Shown: positions 51,829 through 61,903, counted from the first letter of the stretch. The stretch is 64,000 nucleotides of DNA from an uncultured Pseudohongiella sp. (GCA_902597095.1 CACJWK010000005.1:1-64000); one strand, 5' to 3'. Numbers and translations: made by a program. Notes: a model not told the origin generated them from the letters alone.

Positions 51829-53847
51829 ATGCAAGCTATTGATTTAAGGAAGGTTTTACTCACCTTTCTTACGCTTATGAGTCCGGGGCTCACCTCAGCT
51901 CAAGACGCTGACCAATGGTTCACGCTTGGCAATGACTTTGCGCATACTCGCTACACTACAGCTGACGAGCTGTCGCCGGAAAACTTCGCGGATCTGGAAA
52001 TGGCCTGGGAGTGGGATGGTGCCAGCTTCGGGGCAGTAAGCGGCCGTTCCACGCCGTCTTTGATCGACGGTCTGCTTTATACGGTGGCCGGCTACAACCG
52101 CCATGTCATCGCCATCGATCCGAAGACCGGTGAAACCGTCTGGTCCTATCGCGAGCCAAAAACCCCGCGCGCGGCATATTCCATGCGGGCCGACTATGGT
52201 AAAGGCGTCGCCTTTGGCTACATTGATGGACGGGGCGTGGTGCTGATTGTGTCTCCGGGCTTTTTCCTGACGGCGCTTGATGCCAAGACAGGGGTGCCGC
52301 TCGATGATTGGGGTGCGCCGGTTGGCGTGGACGGATTCCCGGAAAGCGGTGTCGTGGACATGCTGAAAGATCTGGGTCATCCCTACGACCCCTATGAAGG
52401 CATCCCGCTTGAGACCGGATATATCACGTCTTCCTCTCCGCCCATCGTGGTGAATGACACCATTGTGGTGGGCAACTCTGCGGAACAGGGCTACCACCAG
52501 GCGCGCATAGAAAATGTTCCCGGCGATATCCTCGCCTATGATCTGCGCACCGGCGATTTCAAATGGAAATTCAATGTCATTCCTAAGCCCGGAGAATACG
52601 GCCACGAAACCTGGGAAAACGATGCCTGGGAATGGACCGGAGACGTGTCTTCCTGGGCGCCCCTCTCGGCTGATCCGGAAAACGACTTGGTCTACGTTCC
52701 GACCAACAGCGCGACCATCGATTACTACGGGGGTTTTCGCCCGGGCGATAATCTCTACGGTGCGAGTATCATTGCGCTCAACGCCAGTACCGGTGAGCGC
52801 GCGTGGCACTTTCAGTTCGTCCATCACGAAATCTGGAACTTTGATACGCCGACAGCGCCTGTGCTGATGGATCTCAGCGTAGACGGGCAGGAGATTCCTG
52901 CTGTGGTGCAGGCGACCAAGCAGGGCTGGTTGTACGCCTTCAACCGCCTCACCGGTGAGCCGGTCTGGCCGATTGAGGAACGTGCGGTTCCGGCATCAAT
53001 CGTGCCGGGAGAGGTTCTTTCCCCTACGCAACCCCACGTGACCTGGCCAGAACCCTATTCCATGCAGGGAATCGGTGAAGAGGATCTGCTGGATTTCACG
53101 CCTGAGCTGAAGGAGCAGTCACTGGCTACCATGGAAGACTATGTGATGGGGGGGCTATTTAATCCACCGATACACGCTGACAATCCCATGGGTAAGTATG
53201 CGGCCATGAACTGTCCCGGCGGGGCGGGTGGCGTGAACATCACTTCACCGCCGGTGGCTGACCCTGTGAACAATGTCTTTTACCTGTCAGAGCACACCGC
53301 GTGTTTTGCCTTGCGGCTGATTCCGGGCGAGGAGGCTGATCTGCTGTTCCCGAACTCGACCGGCACAACTACCGCGCAATATGCTAATGGCGTGCCCGGC
53401 GCCACCGCGCGGCCTCCGCGCCATCCGAGCGGCCTGCCAATCTGGAAACCGCCCTATAGCACGATCGTCGCCTATGATATGGACACCGGTGAGAAGAAAT
53501 TTACTGTACCTACCGGTGAAACGCCGCAGCGCTATAAGGACGCCTTTGAACGCGCGGGGGTCGCGGAATCAGTCTACGGTAATACCGGTACCGGTGCTCT
53601 GGTGCCAATGGTCGTAACGCCTACCATGCTGGTGTATTCCGACCAGGCCTCCGACGGTACCCCTATGCTGTGGGCTCTGGACAAAGATACCGGCGAGATT
53701 GCGGCCAAGATGGAAGCGCCCGCTCGCTCAAGCTACGGTATGAGCAGTTGGGTGCACGAAGGGCATCAGTACATCATGCTGCAGACCAGCTCCAAGTTGA
53801 CCGCGCTGGCTCTGCCTGCTGCTCAGGCGGAAAGTGGGGCACACTGA
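51829..53847 (+). CDS. Secreted PQQ-binding-like quinoprotein (mGDH-related) with Asn at the catalytic Asp position
   Basis: A 672-residue exported quinoprotein-fold enzyme (signal peptide ending near TSAQ). Repeats of the W-motif type (AIDPKTGETVWSYREP, ALNASTGERAWHFQFVHHEIW, AYDMDTGEKKF) form the propeller. At the site where membrane glucose dehydrogenase has WDMD it reads HHEIWNFDTPTAPVL, so the catalytic Asp is replaced by Asn337 (AAC codon); Asp339 remains. No vicinal cysteine pair and no cytochrome domain are present. AGGAG lies six bases before the ATG. Some relatives may share the Asn, so activity cannot be ruled out. A terminator follows. Confidence 0.82.
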   Translation: MQAIDLRKVLLTFLTLMSPGLTSAQDADQWFTLGNDFAHTRYTTADELSPENFADLEMAWEWDGASFGAVSGRSTPSLIDGLLYTVAGYNRHVIAIDPKTGETVWSYREPKTPRAAYSMRADYGKGVAFGYIDGRGVVLIVSPGFFLTALDAKTGVPLDDWGAPVGVDGFPESGVVDMLKDLGHPYDPYEGIPLETGYITSSSPPIVVNDTIVVGNSAEQGYHQARIENVPGDILAYDLRTGDFKWKFNVIPKPGEYGHETWENDAWEWTGDVSSWAPLSADPENDLVYVPTNSATIDYYGGFRPGDNLYGASIIALNASTGERAWHFQFVHHEIWNFDTPTAPVLMDLSVDGQEIPAVVQATKQGWLYAFNRLTGEPVWPIEERAVPASIVPGEVLSPTQPHVTWPEPYSMQGIGEEDLLDFTPELKEQSLATMEDYVMGGLFNPPIHADNPMGKYAAMNCPGGAGGVNITSPPVADPVNNVFYLSEHTACFALRLIPGEEADLLFPNSTGTTTAQYANGVPGATARPPRHPSGLPIWKPPYSTIVAYDMDTGEKKFTVPTGETPQRYKDAFERAGVAESVYGNTGTGALVPMVVTPTMLVYSDQASDGTPMLWALDKDTGEIAAKMEAPARSSYGMSSWVHEGHQYIMLQTSSKLTALALPAAQAESGAH

Positions 53848-53861
53848 TTTGTCTCAGCGAT

Positions 53862-53893
53862 AAAAAAAGGCGGCCACTGGCCGCCCTTTTTTT
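53862..53893. terminator. Bidirectional rho-independent terminator
   Basis: A-run, GGCGGCC, ACT loop, GGCCGCC, then seven T residues. It sits between the convergent quinoprotein (plus) and pckA (minus) genes and can end both, because the A-run becomes a T-run on the minus strand. Confidence 0.85.
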
Positions 53894-53930
53894 GCCTTCA
53901 CTCCTCCCGCGCAAGGGTTTGCTGCAGTCT

Positions 53931-55580
53931 TCAGACCTGAGGGCCAGCTGCAACCAGCGCCGCCGCAGACGGGTCGTCGGTGAATTTATCGAAATTCCGG
54001 ATGAACAGAGTGGCCAACTTTTTCGCTCTTGAGTCCCACTCAGCGGGCTCGTCAAAGCTCTTACGTGGATCCAGAAGCGCTGCATCGACGCCGGCTACCG
54101 AGAGTGGCACTGCGAGATCGAAATAGGGCAACTGCTCGGTATCCGCTTCATCGATGCTGCCATTAAGGATGGCATTGATTATATGGCGTGTCGCCCCGAT
54201 CGAGATCCGCTTGCCGGTACCATTCCAGCCGGTGTTGACCAGATACGCTCGTGACCCTGCGGCCTGCATTCGTTCTACCAGCACTTCTGCATAGCGGCTG
54301 GGATGAAGAGACAAAAAAGCCGCACCAAAACAACTGGAGAAAGTCGGGGTGGGTTCAGTTACCCCGAGCTCGGTCCCTGCCAGTTTTGCGGTAAATCCTG
54401 AGAGGAAATGATACTTGGTCTGTGCATCGGTTAATTTCGAGACCGGCGGGAGAACGCCGAAGGCATCCGCCGTCAGAAAGATGACCTGCTTGGCGTGATC
54501 TCCCACGGACGCAGGCTTCACGATATTTTGAATATGGTAAATCGGGTAGGACACCCGGGTATTTTCAGTCCGGGAGCTGTCGCTGTAGTCAACCCTCCCT
54601 GTTTCATCCACGGCGACATTCTCCAGCAGAGCGTCGCGTCTGATCGCCTGATAGATGTCCGGCTCATGATCTGGACTCAGATTGATTGTTTTCGCATAAC
54701 AGCCGCCTTCGAAATTGAAGACGCCCTGTTCGTCCCAGCCATGTTCATCATCCCCGATCAAGGCCCGATCGGGGTCGGTAGAGAGGGTGGTTTTTCCTGT
54801 CCCAGACAGCCCGAAAAAAATCGCGGTAGAGCCGTCCTTGCCGACATTGGCTGAACAGTGCATTGAGGCGATACCCTGCAGCGGCAACAGATAGTTCATT
54901 ACTGAGAACATGCCTTTTTTCATTTCGCCGCCATACCAGGTGCCGCCAATAAGCTGAATTCTTTCGGTCAGGTTGAAGGCAATGAAGTTCTCCGAGTTCA
55001 GGCCTTGCTTCTCCCAGTTGGGGTTCGTGCATTTGGCCCCGTTCATTACCACAAAATCTGGTTCAAAATCTGCCAGCTGCTCGGGGGTCGGTCGGATAAA
55101 CATGTTTTTGACGAAGTGTGCCTGCCAGGCGACCTCTGTAATAAAGCGTACGCGAAGACGGGTTTTGGGGTCTGCCCCGCAGAATGAATCAACAACGTAG
55201 AGCGCTTTACCGCTCAGCTGTTCGGTAACCAGATTCTTCAGATCACACCAGACCACTTCGCCGATGGCCTTGTTGTCGTTAACACCTTGATCAGACCACC
55301 ACACCGTGTCGCGGGTTGTGTCATCCTTCACCAGATATTTGTCTTTGGGAGAACGGCCGGTAAATTTTCCGGTATTTACCGATACGGCTCCTGATTCTGT
55401 GACGGTGGCGCGCTCACGGCCGCTCAGTGAGGGGGCTGTTTCATGCGCGAACAGGAGTTCATAACTGGGATTGTAGTAAATTTCCGCAACGTCATGGATG
55501 TCGTATTGACTGAGGTCAGGGAGGATTTCGATTTCTTCAGATTGAACAGTAGCTTGCACAGATATGCACTCCGTCTGCAT
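53931..55580 (-). CDS. pckA: Phosphoenolpyruvate carboxykinase (ATP)
   Basis: A 549-residue ATP-type PEP carboxykinase, which turns oxaloacetate plus ATP into PEP and CO2 at the start of gluconeogenesis. Motifs are [11 protein letters not shown], the P-loop [11 protein letters not shown], the metal-binding IGDDEHGW, and [11 protein letters not shown], with TNTGW-type [15 protein letters not shown] near the end. The catalytic lysine and the metal-binding His and Asp regions appear intact. Its presence fits growth on organic acids or amino acids imported by the TRAP and SLC1 systems. No good ribosome binding site precedes the ATG. Confidence 0.95.
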   Translation of the reverse strand: MQTECISVQATVQSEEIEILPDLSQYDIHDVAEIYYNPSYELLFAHETAPSLSGRERATVTESGAVSVNTGKFTGRSPKDKYLVKDDTTRDTVWWSDQGVNDNKAIGEVVWCDLKNLVTEQLSGKALYVVDSFCGADPKTRLRVRFITEVAWQAHFVKNMFIRPTPEQLADFEPDFVVMNGAKCTNPNWEKQGLNSENFIAFNLTERIQLIGGTWYGGEMKKGMFSVMNYLLPLQGIASMHCSANVGKDGSTAIFFGLSGTGKTTLSTDPDRALIGDDEHGWDEQGVFNFEGGCYAKTINLSPDHEPDIYQAIRRDALLENVAVDETGRVDYSDSSRTENTRVSYPIYHIQNIVKPASVGDHAKQVIFLTADAFGVLPPVSKLTDAQTKYHFLSGFTAKLAGTELGVTEPTPTFSSCFGAAFLSLHPSRYAEVLVERMQAAGSRAYLVNTGWNGTGKRISIGATRHIINAILNGSIDEADTEQLPYFDLAVPLSVAGVDAALLDPRKSFDEPAEWDSRAKKLATLFIRNFDKFTDDPSAAALVAAGPQV

Positions 55581-55683
55581 GACTTAGAAAAGTAGTATTA
55601 CTACAGGATCAAGAGAGGCTGGGGTGTCGCGTAAGAAGCCCGCGATGGCAAAGGTGTGGCCAGAAAGGCCAACAAACGCATTT

Positions 55684-56388
55684 TTAGTGCTGTTGTCTAC
55701 CTTCATTCACAATGATAGCGACCGCTAAGTCGCCGACATTAGTTATTTGATACGCTGAACCCGGCTCCCGCCAGGCCCACTCGCCGGCGTAGGCCAATTC
55801 CCGGGCCAGACCATCTTCGCGACTGACCCGAACGGTGCCTTCACTGCCCAGGATCACGAAACTCGGATTGATGTGGTGCTGCATGGCGGTTGTTTCACCG
55901 GGCGCCAGTTCATAGCGGTATGACCGGAACCAGGCGTTTTCAATCTCAGGCGCGATTTCCATTCCGCCCGGTTCGTCACTGTCACTGATCAGTTCCCCGG
56001 CGCCATCGTGGACAAGGGCCATGATGTGAAACAGACCCGGCCCGTCGTTGCTGACCTTGTGAGTGAGCGGGTCTGAGGCATAGTCGATGTTGACCCCGAC
56101 ACGTCCATTCTGCGGACCGCCGGCGAGGCTGATATAGGTGAGCAGGATGGCCTGATCATGAACGTGGGCGAAGGACTCATCCCCGGGTTTCAGACGCACG
56201 TCGAGCAGATAAAGCTGGCCGTGCTGGCGAACGGGACGATGACGCGGCTCATCGAGTAAATGCACAACGCGCTCGCCGTCGAATGCATTCTGCTGTGCCA
56301 AGGCGGTTTGCCAGAATGGCAGCCACAGCGTGAGCATGAGGCAGCTGGCCTTAAAGGGAAAACATCGTCGGTTCAGGGTGTGTAGCAT
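55684..56388 (-). CDS. Secreted two-domain cupin-like protein
   Basis: A 234-residue exported protein (signal peptide ending near ALAQQ) with two cupin-like strands sets. The first (about residues 55-110) has LKPGDESFAHVHDQAILLTYI, a histidine pattern typical of a metal-binding cupin. The second (about 160-230) has LAPGETTAMQHHINPSFVILGSEGTVRVSRED and a C-terminal GSAYQITNVGDLAVAIIV. Bicupins of this size are often metal enzymes or sugar-binding proteins; no substrate can be assigned. It is a single gene downstream of the P1 peptidase and upstream of pckA on the same strand. Confidence 0.75.
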   Translation of the reverse strand: MLHTLNRRCFPFKASCLMLTLWLPFWQTALAQQNAFDGERVVHLLDEPRHRPVRQHGQLYLLDVRLKPGDESFAHVHDQAILLTYISLAGGPQNGRVGVNIDYASDPLTHKVSNDGPGLFHIMALVHDGAGELISDSDEPGGMEIAPEIENAWFRSYRYELAPGETTAMQHHINPSFVILGSEGTVRVSREDGLARELAYAGEWAWREPGSAYQITNVGDLAVAIIVNEGRQQH

Positions 56389-56624
56389 AGCGACGGAACT
56401 ACCGGACCGGGCTGTTTCGGAAGCACCGTATTATCCAGATCAATCGCTGCGTGTCACGCAGTTTTTAAGACAAACCCGGCGGCCAATCCAGACAGCAAAG
56501 TGGCGGCCGCGGTAAGAAGCAAGGTTTCTCGACAATATGACGGGCTGGCTGTCAGTCGCTCATGCGCTGAACGCGCGCTCTCGGGGGATCCGTTGTTCCG
56601 GTGATTCTGGCGGCGAAGTTGACG

Positions 56625-57800
56625 CTAGCGGGGAACTGTTATGTCCCAGTTCAGTACCTGGTGCTTTTTGAGTATCCGGATCAGCTCGTCGTAGGGCACC
56701 GCCCGTAGCTCGCCACGAGCGCTACTGACCGTGGTGGCTTTGAAGATGGCATTGTAGATCGCTTCTTCAGTGGCTTCTGACACCGCCGCAAACAAAGGTG
56801 ACATCGAAGCATTGACCAGTTCTTCAATAGCCACAGGTGATTCGCTGACGCGGGGCTTGCGCACAGCAGGATGGGTGGAAAAAGAAATCACGTAATCCCC
56901 CGAACCGTTGCTGGCATAGGATCCGGTGCGGCCAAGTCCCATCAGTGCCCGAAAACCGAGCCGATCCAGACTGCGTGAACTGAGGGGGGCATCTGTTGCA
57001 ACGACGAGCATGATCGAGCCGTCGTCTAGATCACCATCATCAGTCGGGGCGAGCTGATCCCGGTAGGGGTAGGTGCCCAGTTCTCTGCCAACCGGCGCCC
57101 CATTGATTGTCATGTATCCGCCATAATTGGTTTGCACCAGTACCCCGACGGTATAGCCTCCGAGTGACTCCGGCAGAACTCTAGAACTGGTGCCGATCCC
57201 TCCTTTCCAGCCGAACGCTTGAGTGCCTGTTCCGGCGCCAACACTGCCTTCAGCAACAACGCCACTGCTGGCTCTCGCCAGCGCGCTGAAAACCTGTTTT
57301 TGCTGAACAGGATCAGCCCACATATTGTTGATGCGACCGTCGTTCGTTTCGCCGACGACAGGATTGACGGTGTGCTCCCCCATGCCCGGTTGGGTGTAGA
57401 CCCACTCTTTCAGTGCGTTGGCGGCGCTCCAGACACACAGCGTACAGGTAAGCAGAATCGGAGTTTCCAGTTCACCGAACTCTCTGATCTGGGTTTCCCC
57501 GATCATTTTGCCATAACCGTTCCCGACAGTGACCCAGGCAGGAATCGGATGAGTATAAAGATTACCCGGCGCCGGAATGATGGCGGTTACGCCGGTCCGG
57601 ATGTCGTCCCCTTCAATAACTGTTTCATGCCCCACCAGGACGCCATCTACGTCTGTTATGGCATTATATACTCCAGGTTCAAAAACTCCGACAACCAGGC
57701 CGGCCTCGCGTGCCCGAAGGCGATTTTCGGATTGCTCGGCTGCTTCCGCAGAGCTTACCTGGGCGAGCAGGAGGCTTGTTATCAATAGCTGTTTAATCAC
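56625..57800 (-). CDS. P1 family peptidase (DmpA/BapA-like N-terminal nucleophile aminopeptidase)
   Basis: A 391-residue exported peptidase (signal peptide LITSLLLAQVSSAEA). The family self-cleaves to expose a serine nucleophile; here the cleavage motif is DDG|SIMLVVATDAPL with Ser262 as the expected new N-terminus. Supporting motifs are ITDVDGVLVGHETV, GFKGGIGT-type (WKGGIGTSSRV), and GYTVGVLVQTNYGG. Known members hydrolyse peptides containing D-residues or beta-amino acids, or amide and ester bonds of L-aminopeptidase substrates. It points to periplasmic use of unusual peptides, in line with the M16 peptidase and amidase elsewhere in the window. Confidence 0.9.
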   Translation of the reverse strand: MIKQLLITSLLLAQVSSAEAAEQSENRLRAREAGLVVGVFEPGVYNAITDVDGVLVGHETVIEGDDIRTGVTAIIPAPGNLYTHPIPAWVTVGNGYGKMIGETQIREFGELETPILLTCTLCVWSAANALKEWVYTQPGMGEHTVNPVVGETNDGRINNMWADPVQQKQVFSALARASSGVVAEGSVGAGTGTQAFGWKGGIGTSSRVLPESLGGYTVGVLVQTNYGGYMTINGAPVGRELGTYPYRDQLAPTDDGDLDDGSIMLVVATDAPLSSRSLDRLGFRALMGLGRTGSYASNGSGDYVISFSTHPAVRKPRVSESPVAIEELVNASMSPLFAAVSEATEEAIYNAIFKATTVSSARGELRAVPYDELIRILKKHQVLNWDITVPR

Positions 57801-58016
57801 GGTGCACTCTGTTGCGGAGGATCGAAATTACGTGTCTGAATCATACACCGTTCTGCCGACAAGCGCTTGACCAAACCGTTCAGTAGAGTCAGCTCCAAGC
57901 TGCAGGGCAGTTTTCAGACCGGCTGCAGCAGTTAAAATATCGGGCTCTCTTGTGCGTTTACTCCGGGCGGATAAATTGTGTACGATACCGGAGTCAGTGC
58001 GCCTCAAAGAATAATA

Positions 58017-60050
58017 ATGTTGTTTCTAAAGCAAGCGCTTCGCGGTTATCGCGGTCATTCCCCGAAACCCACTTCGCAATCAAGCAGGTTGGTGTCTGCG
58101 CTTGGTCTGTTTGCCCTCATGACTGTCGCCTACGGGCAGGCACCGATTGCCGTCAACGAGGAAGTTCTGAAATCGGTCATGCGCGACGCCGATTCTTTCT
58201 CCCTGAAGGAGGGAAGCCCACCCGTCTATCGGGGTTTTAAGGGTGAGGCTGGCAGCGCAGACGCGGAATTGGTCGGTTATCTTTTTGAAACACCGGATTA
58301 TCCACCTGAAGAAGTAGGCTACAGTGCCCCCATCGACGTCCTCGTCGGAATTGACCTTCAGGGTACGCTGACCGGCATCGAAGTGCTGCACTACATCGAG
58401 TCTTATAAAAGTATCCGCGGTGATTTCATCAACAGCGAATATTTCCCTCAACAGTTTTCCCGCAAGAACATTACCGAAGACTTTCGGGTCGGCAGAGACA
58501 TTGATGGTATCTCCCGCGCAACGATAACCAGTTGGGCAGTAGCGCGGGGCGTCAGGGATTCTGCCCGTAAAATGGCACACAGCTATCTCCCGGATTCTGA
58601 GTATGTGGCGGCTACCAGCGGTGATGCAGTGGCACTGCGCGTGTACGAGGATCAGAGTTGGGATGACATGATCGAAAGTGGTCTGGTCAAGGAAATGCTG
58701 GTGATCCAGCCAGATCTCACTGAGCTTCATCTGTCACTCGCATTTATCGGACATGACGGCCTCGGAGAGCTGATGCTGGGAATCGATGATTATTCCCGTG
58801 CGGACCGCGATGCCAGCAACCGGTCGCGGGAAGGTAAAATGCTGCTGGTAGGGATTGATGGCAATTCATCTCAGCCGTTCAGACAGGAGCGTCTGGCAAT
58901 CAAGCAGGGGGATGAAGTCTATCCGGTTGAAAGGCGCCGGTTTGTCTATGCGGGTAGTGCAGACGCCGGCAAGATTAAAGATCGTACCCGCTTTGCGGGC
59001 GCTATTGTGCTGATCCCTGAGCTGGATCTGGCGGAGCCATTCTCAATCCTCTACAGCACTGAAGGAGTGGTCGGAGAGTTCGGCGGTATTCATGAAATGG
59101 CCTATCAGGTGCCTGAACTCGCCCTCGCGCTCTCCGACGGAGGGCCCATCGCTCCTGAACTGATTACCCTGTCAGAGAATGACGCCGAGAGGTTTCAGTT
59201 TCCGGAAGAAACGGTTTGGACTGAGCTGCTTGACAGCGCACCTCTGTCAGAGGTGTTTGCCGTGCTTTTTATCTGTGCTCTGGTGATGACGGCATTTGTC
59301 ATGAAAAAGGAAATACTGCGATGGGCAGCGTTGACGGTGACTCTGATCTACCTGGGCTGGATGGACGGTGGTTTTGTCTCAGTTTCCCATATCACCAATG
59401 GCATCAAATTAGGTCCTTCGTTGTTTCTGAATGATTTGCCTTTGCTGATCGTCATTGTGTTCACGGTGGTGACCGCTCTGCTGTGGGGTCGAATTTTCTG
59501 CTCTTCGCTATGCCCATTCGGTGCGCTGCAGGATTTCATCACACGAATCGTTCCCATACAGTTTCGCTATCAGGTGCCTCAGGCCGTTCACGATCTAGCT
59601 ATCTACTTAAAATACGCCATCCTGGCTTTTCTGGTCATGATGGCACTCGCCTATTCGGATTTGAGCCTCTTTCAGTACTTTGAGCCATTCGGAACGGTAT
59701 TCTACATTTCCCGCTCAATAGTGCTCTGGGTTATTGCCGCAGGGTTTCTGCTCGGCGCTGTGTTCATCCCACGGTTTTATTGCCGTTATGCCTGTCCGCT
59801 TGGAGCCTCCCTTGGCGTGGTTTCGCTGGTGTCACCGTTCAGAATCAAACGGGTGCAGCAGTGTGATGTCTGCAAAGTGTGTGAGCATGCCTGTCCGACC
59901 GGAGCGATCAGAGGTCCGGCGATTGATTTTAAGGAATGTGTCCGCTGCGACATTTGTGATTACAAGCTCATTGCAAAAGCCGGCGTATGTAAACATGATA
60001 TCGAAACTGTCAAAGTCCGGGTAAAGCACTGGGGCGAAGCAACCGCCTAG
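58017..60050 (+). CDS. NosR/NirI-like membrane flavo-iron-sulfur protein
   Basis: A 677-residue protein with a signal/anchor helix near residues 30-45, a periplasmic FMN-binding domain with the flavinylation-type motif DGISRATITSWAV (about residue 165), then several helices (from about 415). Two CxxxCP motifs follow (CSSLCPFGALQDF and CRYACPLGASLGV), and a C-terminal ferredoxin region (CDVCKVCEHACPTGAI, CVRCDICDYKLIAKAGVC). This is the architecture of NosR/NirI, which feeds electrons to periplasmic reductases. No nosZ or other denitrification gene is nearby. ATG 58017 is preferred over the GTG at 57978 because it starts just before the helix; the start is uncertain. Confidence 0.85.
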   Translation: MLFLKQALRGYRGHSPKPTSQSSRLVSALGLFALMTVAYGQAPIAVNEEVLKSVMRDADSFSLKEGSPPVYRGFKGEAGSADAELVGYLFETPDYPPEEVGYSAPIDVLVGIDLQGTLTGIEVLHYIESYKSIRGDFINSEYFPQQFSRKNITEDFRVGRDIDGISRATITSWAVARGVRDSARKMAHSYLPDSEYVAATSGDAVALRVYEDQSWDDMIESGLVKEMLVIQPDLTELHLSLAFIGHDGLGELMLGIDDYSRADRDASNRSREGKMLLVGIDGNSSQPFRQERLAIKQGDEVYPVERRRFVYAGSADAGKIKDRTRFAGAIVLIPELDLAEPFSILYSTEGVVGEFGGIHEMAYQVPELALALSDGGPIAPELITLSENDAERFQFPEETVWTELLDSAPLSEVFAVLFICALVMTAFVMKKEILRWAALTVTLIYLGWMDGGFVSVSHITNGIKLGPSLFLNDLPLLIVIVFTVVTALLWGRIFCSSLCPFGALQDFITRIVPIQFRYQVPQAVHDLAIYLKYAILAFLVMMALAYSDLSLFQYFEPFGTVFYISRSIVLWVIAAGFLLGAVFIPRFYCRYACPLGASLGVVSLVSPFRIKRVQQCDVCKVCEHACPTGAIRGPAIDFKECVRCDICDYKLIAKAGVCKHDIETVKVRVKHWGEATA

Positions 60051-60231
60051 TCAGCCCGATCGATGTTCTTTCGTAATGGAAATTCTCTGGCACTCCGAAG
60101 ACAGACCGAGTCTCCGGCAGGCCGTTGAGTTGACTGGCTTGAGTTCGCCCGGCAGAACGCTCTGGCGTCATTGCGCATCAGCCCTGAATTCGCTAGCTTA
60201 AGCCTCGCGCAACTAGGCCGAGAAGGAAGAC

Positions 60232-61086
60232 ATGCCCGAGATAAAACGCGGTAAGAAACTGAAGAACAGCGAGCAGCCCTGTCAGGCAGAGCTGGCAGAC
60301 AAATTTGTCTGTTATCAACGTTCAGTACAGGAGCCGGATCATGAGGTTCGTGTTTTCGATCAGGTTTATCGGGACGCCTTTAACACCAAGCCACTGACTC
60401 TGAGAGAGGATTTTTGTGGCACATTTGCGGTGTCCTGCAAATGGGCTAAGTCAGACAAGAATCGCCAGGCGGTCGGGCTTGATATCTGCCCTGAAACGCT
60501 CGCTTGGGGTATTGAAAACAATCTCGGCAAGCTGAAAGCCAAAGTGGCAGAGCGAGTTGAAGTTCTCGAACAGGACGTGCGTTCAACAACCGTACCGCAA
60601 GTTGATGTGCTGGCTGCCCAGAATTTCTCGTTCTGGTGCTTCAAAACCCGGGCAGAGGTCGTGAACTATTTCAAGATAGCCTATGAGAATCTGGGAGAAA
60701 AAGGTGTCATGGTCATGGACATGATGGGAGGCAAGGAATGCTATGCCTCGGACGTGACCGACAAGCGCACGATCATCAAGGGCAAAGACGGCTTCAAATA
60801 CCACTGGGAGCAGGCCTATTTCAATCCCGTCACTGCCGACTGCTCGTTCTTTATCCATTTTAAATTCGGTGACGGCAGCATGATCAAAAAGGCATTCGAA
60901 TACTACTGGCGGTTCTGGACTATCCCCGAGGTTCGCGAAATGCTGGCTGAAGCAGGATTCAGCATGAGTAAAGTGTACTGGGATATCGCCGACGAGGATG
61001 AAGATGCGGATTGGCAGGCGGTGGACGAAGCACCTAATGACGACAGCTGGCTTTGCTACGTAGTGGGTGTTAAGCAGGTGCAGTAA
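60232..61086 (+). CDS. Class I SAM-dependent methyltransferase
   Basis: A 284-residue cytosolic protein with the class I methyltransferase fold: LREDFCGTFAVSCKWAKSDKNRQAVGLDICPETLAWGI covers motif I and the acidic residue after beta-2, DVLAAQNFSFWCFKTR is motif II region, and EYYWRFWTIPEVREMLAEAGF is a late conserved block. The substrate is unknown. AAGGA lies five bases before the ATG. It is a single gene between the NosR-like gene and a repeat-bearing intergenic stretch. Confidence 0.82.
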   Translation: MPEIKRGKKLKNSEQPCQAELADKFVCYQRSVQEPDHEVRVFDQVYRDAFNTKPLTLREDFCGTFAVSCKWAKSDKNRQAVGLDICPETLAWGIENNLGKLKAKVAERVEVLEQDVRSTTVPQVDVLAAQNFSFWCFKTRAEVVNYFKIAYENLGEKGVMVMDMMGGKECYASDVTDKRTIIKGKDGFKYHWEQAYFNPVTADCSFFIHFKFGDGSMIKKAFEYYWRFWTIPEVREMLAEAGFSMSKVYWDIADEDEDADWQAVDEAPNDDSWLCYVVGVKQVQ

Positions 61087-61135
61087 AGAGCAGCAAACAA
61101 AAGTAAAGCAGAGCAAAGAACGTTGAGGATAGCCT

Positions 61136-61175
61136 GGGAAAATTAAAGAAACCCAGGGAAAATTGAGAAAGCCCA
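61136..61175. repeat. Tandem 20-base purine-rich repeat, two copies
   Basis: GGGAAAATTAAAGAAACCCA is followed directly by GGGAAAATTGAGAAAGCCCA (16 of 20 identical), with a third partial unit after it. CCTGGG just before and CCCAGG across the junction could pair. The stretch lies 50-90 bases downstream of the methyltransferase gene. Confidence 0.55.
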
Positions 61176-61333
61176 GAAAAATCCCTCACAGACGAACAGC
61201 ACCGAAGAGGCCGGACCGTCTCAGTATGGATGGCTGTTGATCAGGGGAGAAGTTCAATGGCTGGCTCCGCCCCATTGCTTGGCGGCAAACAAGGGAGGGT
61301 AATGCGGGTCAGTATCGGACCCGTCTTTTGTGC

Positions 61334-61669
61334 TCAATTGAGTCTGTCCGCGTCGCCCGGCTGCAGCGCATAGGCCTCGCCACCGATCAGCACTTCCAGG
61401 GTATTGTCCGACTTCTCTTCCGAAAGTCCGATCATTTCATCATAAGGGCTTTGATGCCGGAGCACCATTTCACCAATGGTCACATCCTTAAATTTGCTCT
61501 GCAAAGAAAGCTTGTTGAATGATTTCAGGAAGCTGCCCTGCTCGTCAGTGACGTAGCGCTCCTCATTGTCCATTTGTACAGAGACCAGATAAAGACTCTG
61601 GTCGTGACAATGCAGGATGACTTTTTCGATGAAGTTAAGCTGGCGAAGCTCGGAGAGTTTAATTTTCAT
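61334..61669 (-). CDS. DUF6482-like small protein
   Basis: A 111-residue soluble protein: MKIKLSELRQLNFIEKVILHCHDQSLYLVSVQMD, then LKSFNKLSLQSKFKDVTIGEMVLRHQSPYDEMIG. This agrees with the DUF6482 family of small proteobacterial proteins with no known function. The gene stands alone on the minus strand; its upstream neighbour is the SSADH gene, 234 bases before its start. Confidence 0.7.
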   Translation of the reverse strand: MKIKLSELRQLNFIEKVILHCHDQSLYLVSVQMDNEERYVTDEQGSFLKSFNKLSLQSKFKDVTIGEMVLRHQSPYDEMIGLSEEKSDNTLEVLIGGEAYALQPGDADRLN

Positions 61670-61903
61670 GGCAGATTCCCCCGTTAGGTCACTGAAAGCC
61701 AGTACGCAGCGCGCACAGCGTTGGCTCAGTGCGCCGCGTCAATTCTTCCCGGATGCCGGGAGTAAAGGCTCTGCTGAGGTGGCTTTCCGCTTTGTGATTG
61801 CTTCAGCAGCACTTGGAGGATCCGATTCATAGTGCTCGCTTTTATGGGGGCAAACTCGCAGATCGTGGCATGGCGTCTGACCGCAGCGGCAGTGTGGAAC
61901 GTG

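Noticed and set aside
51895-52827. 310-residue minus-strand ORF inside the second quinoprotein gene
   Set aside because: It is antisense to a well-supported gene, has a composition rich in Arg/His typical of shadow frames, and has no recognisable domain.
61136-61175. CRISPR array
   Set aside because: Only two directly abutting imperfect 20-mers without spacers; no cas genes anywhere.
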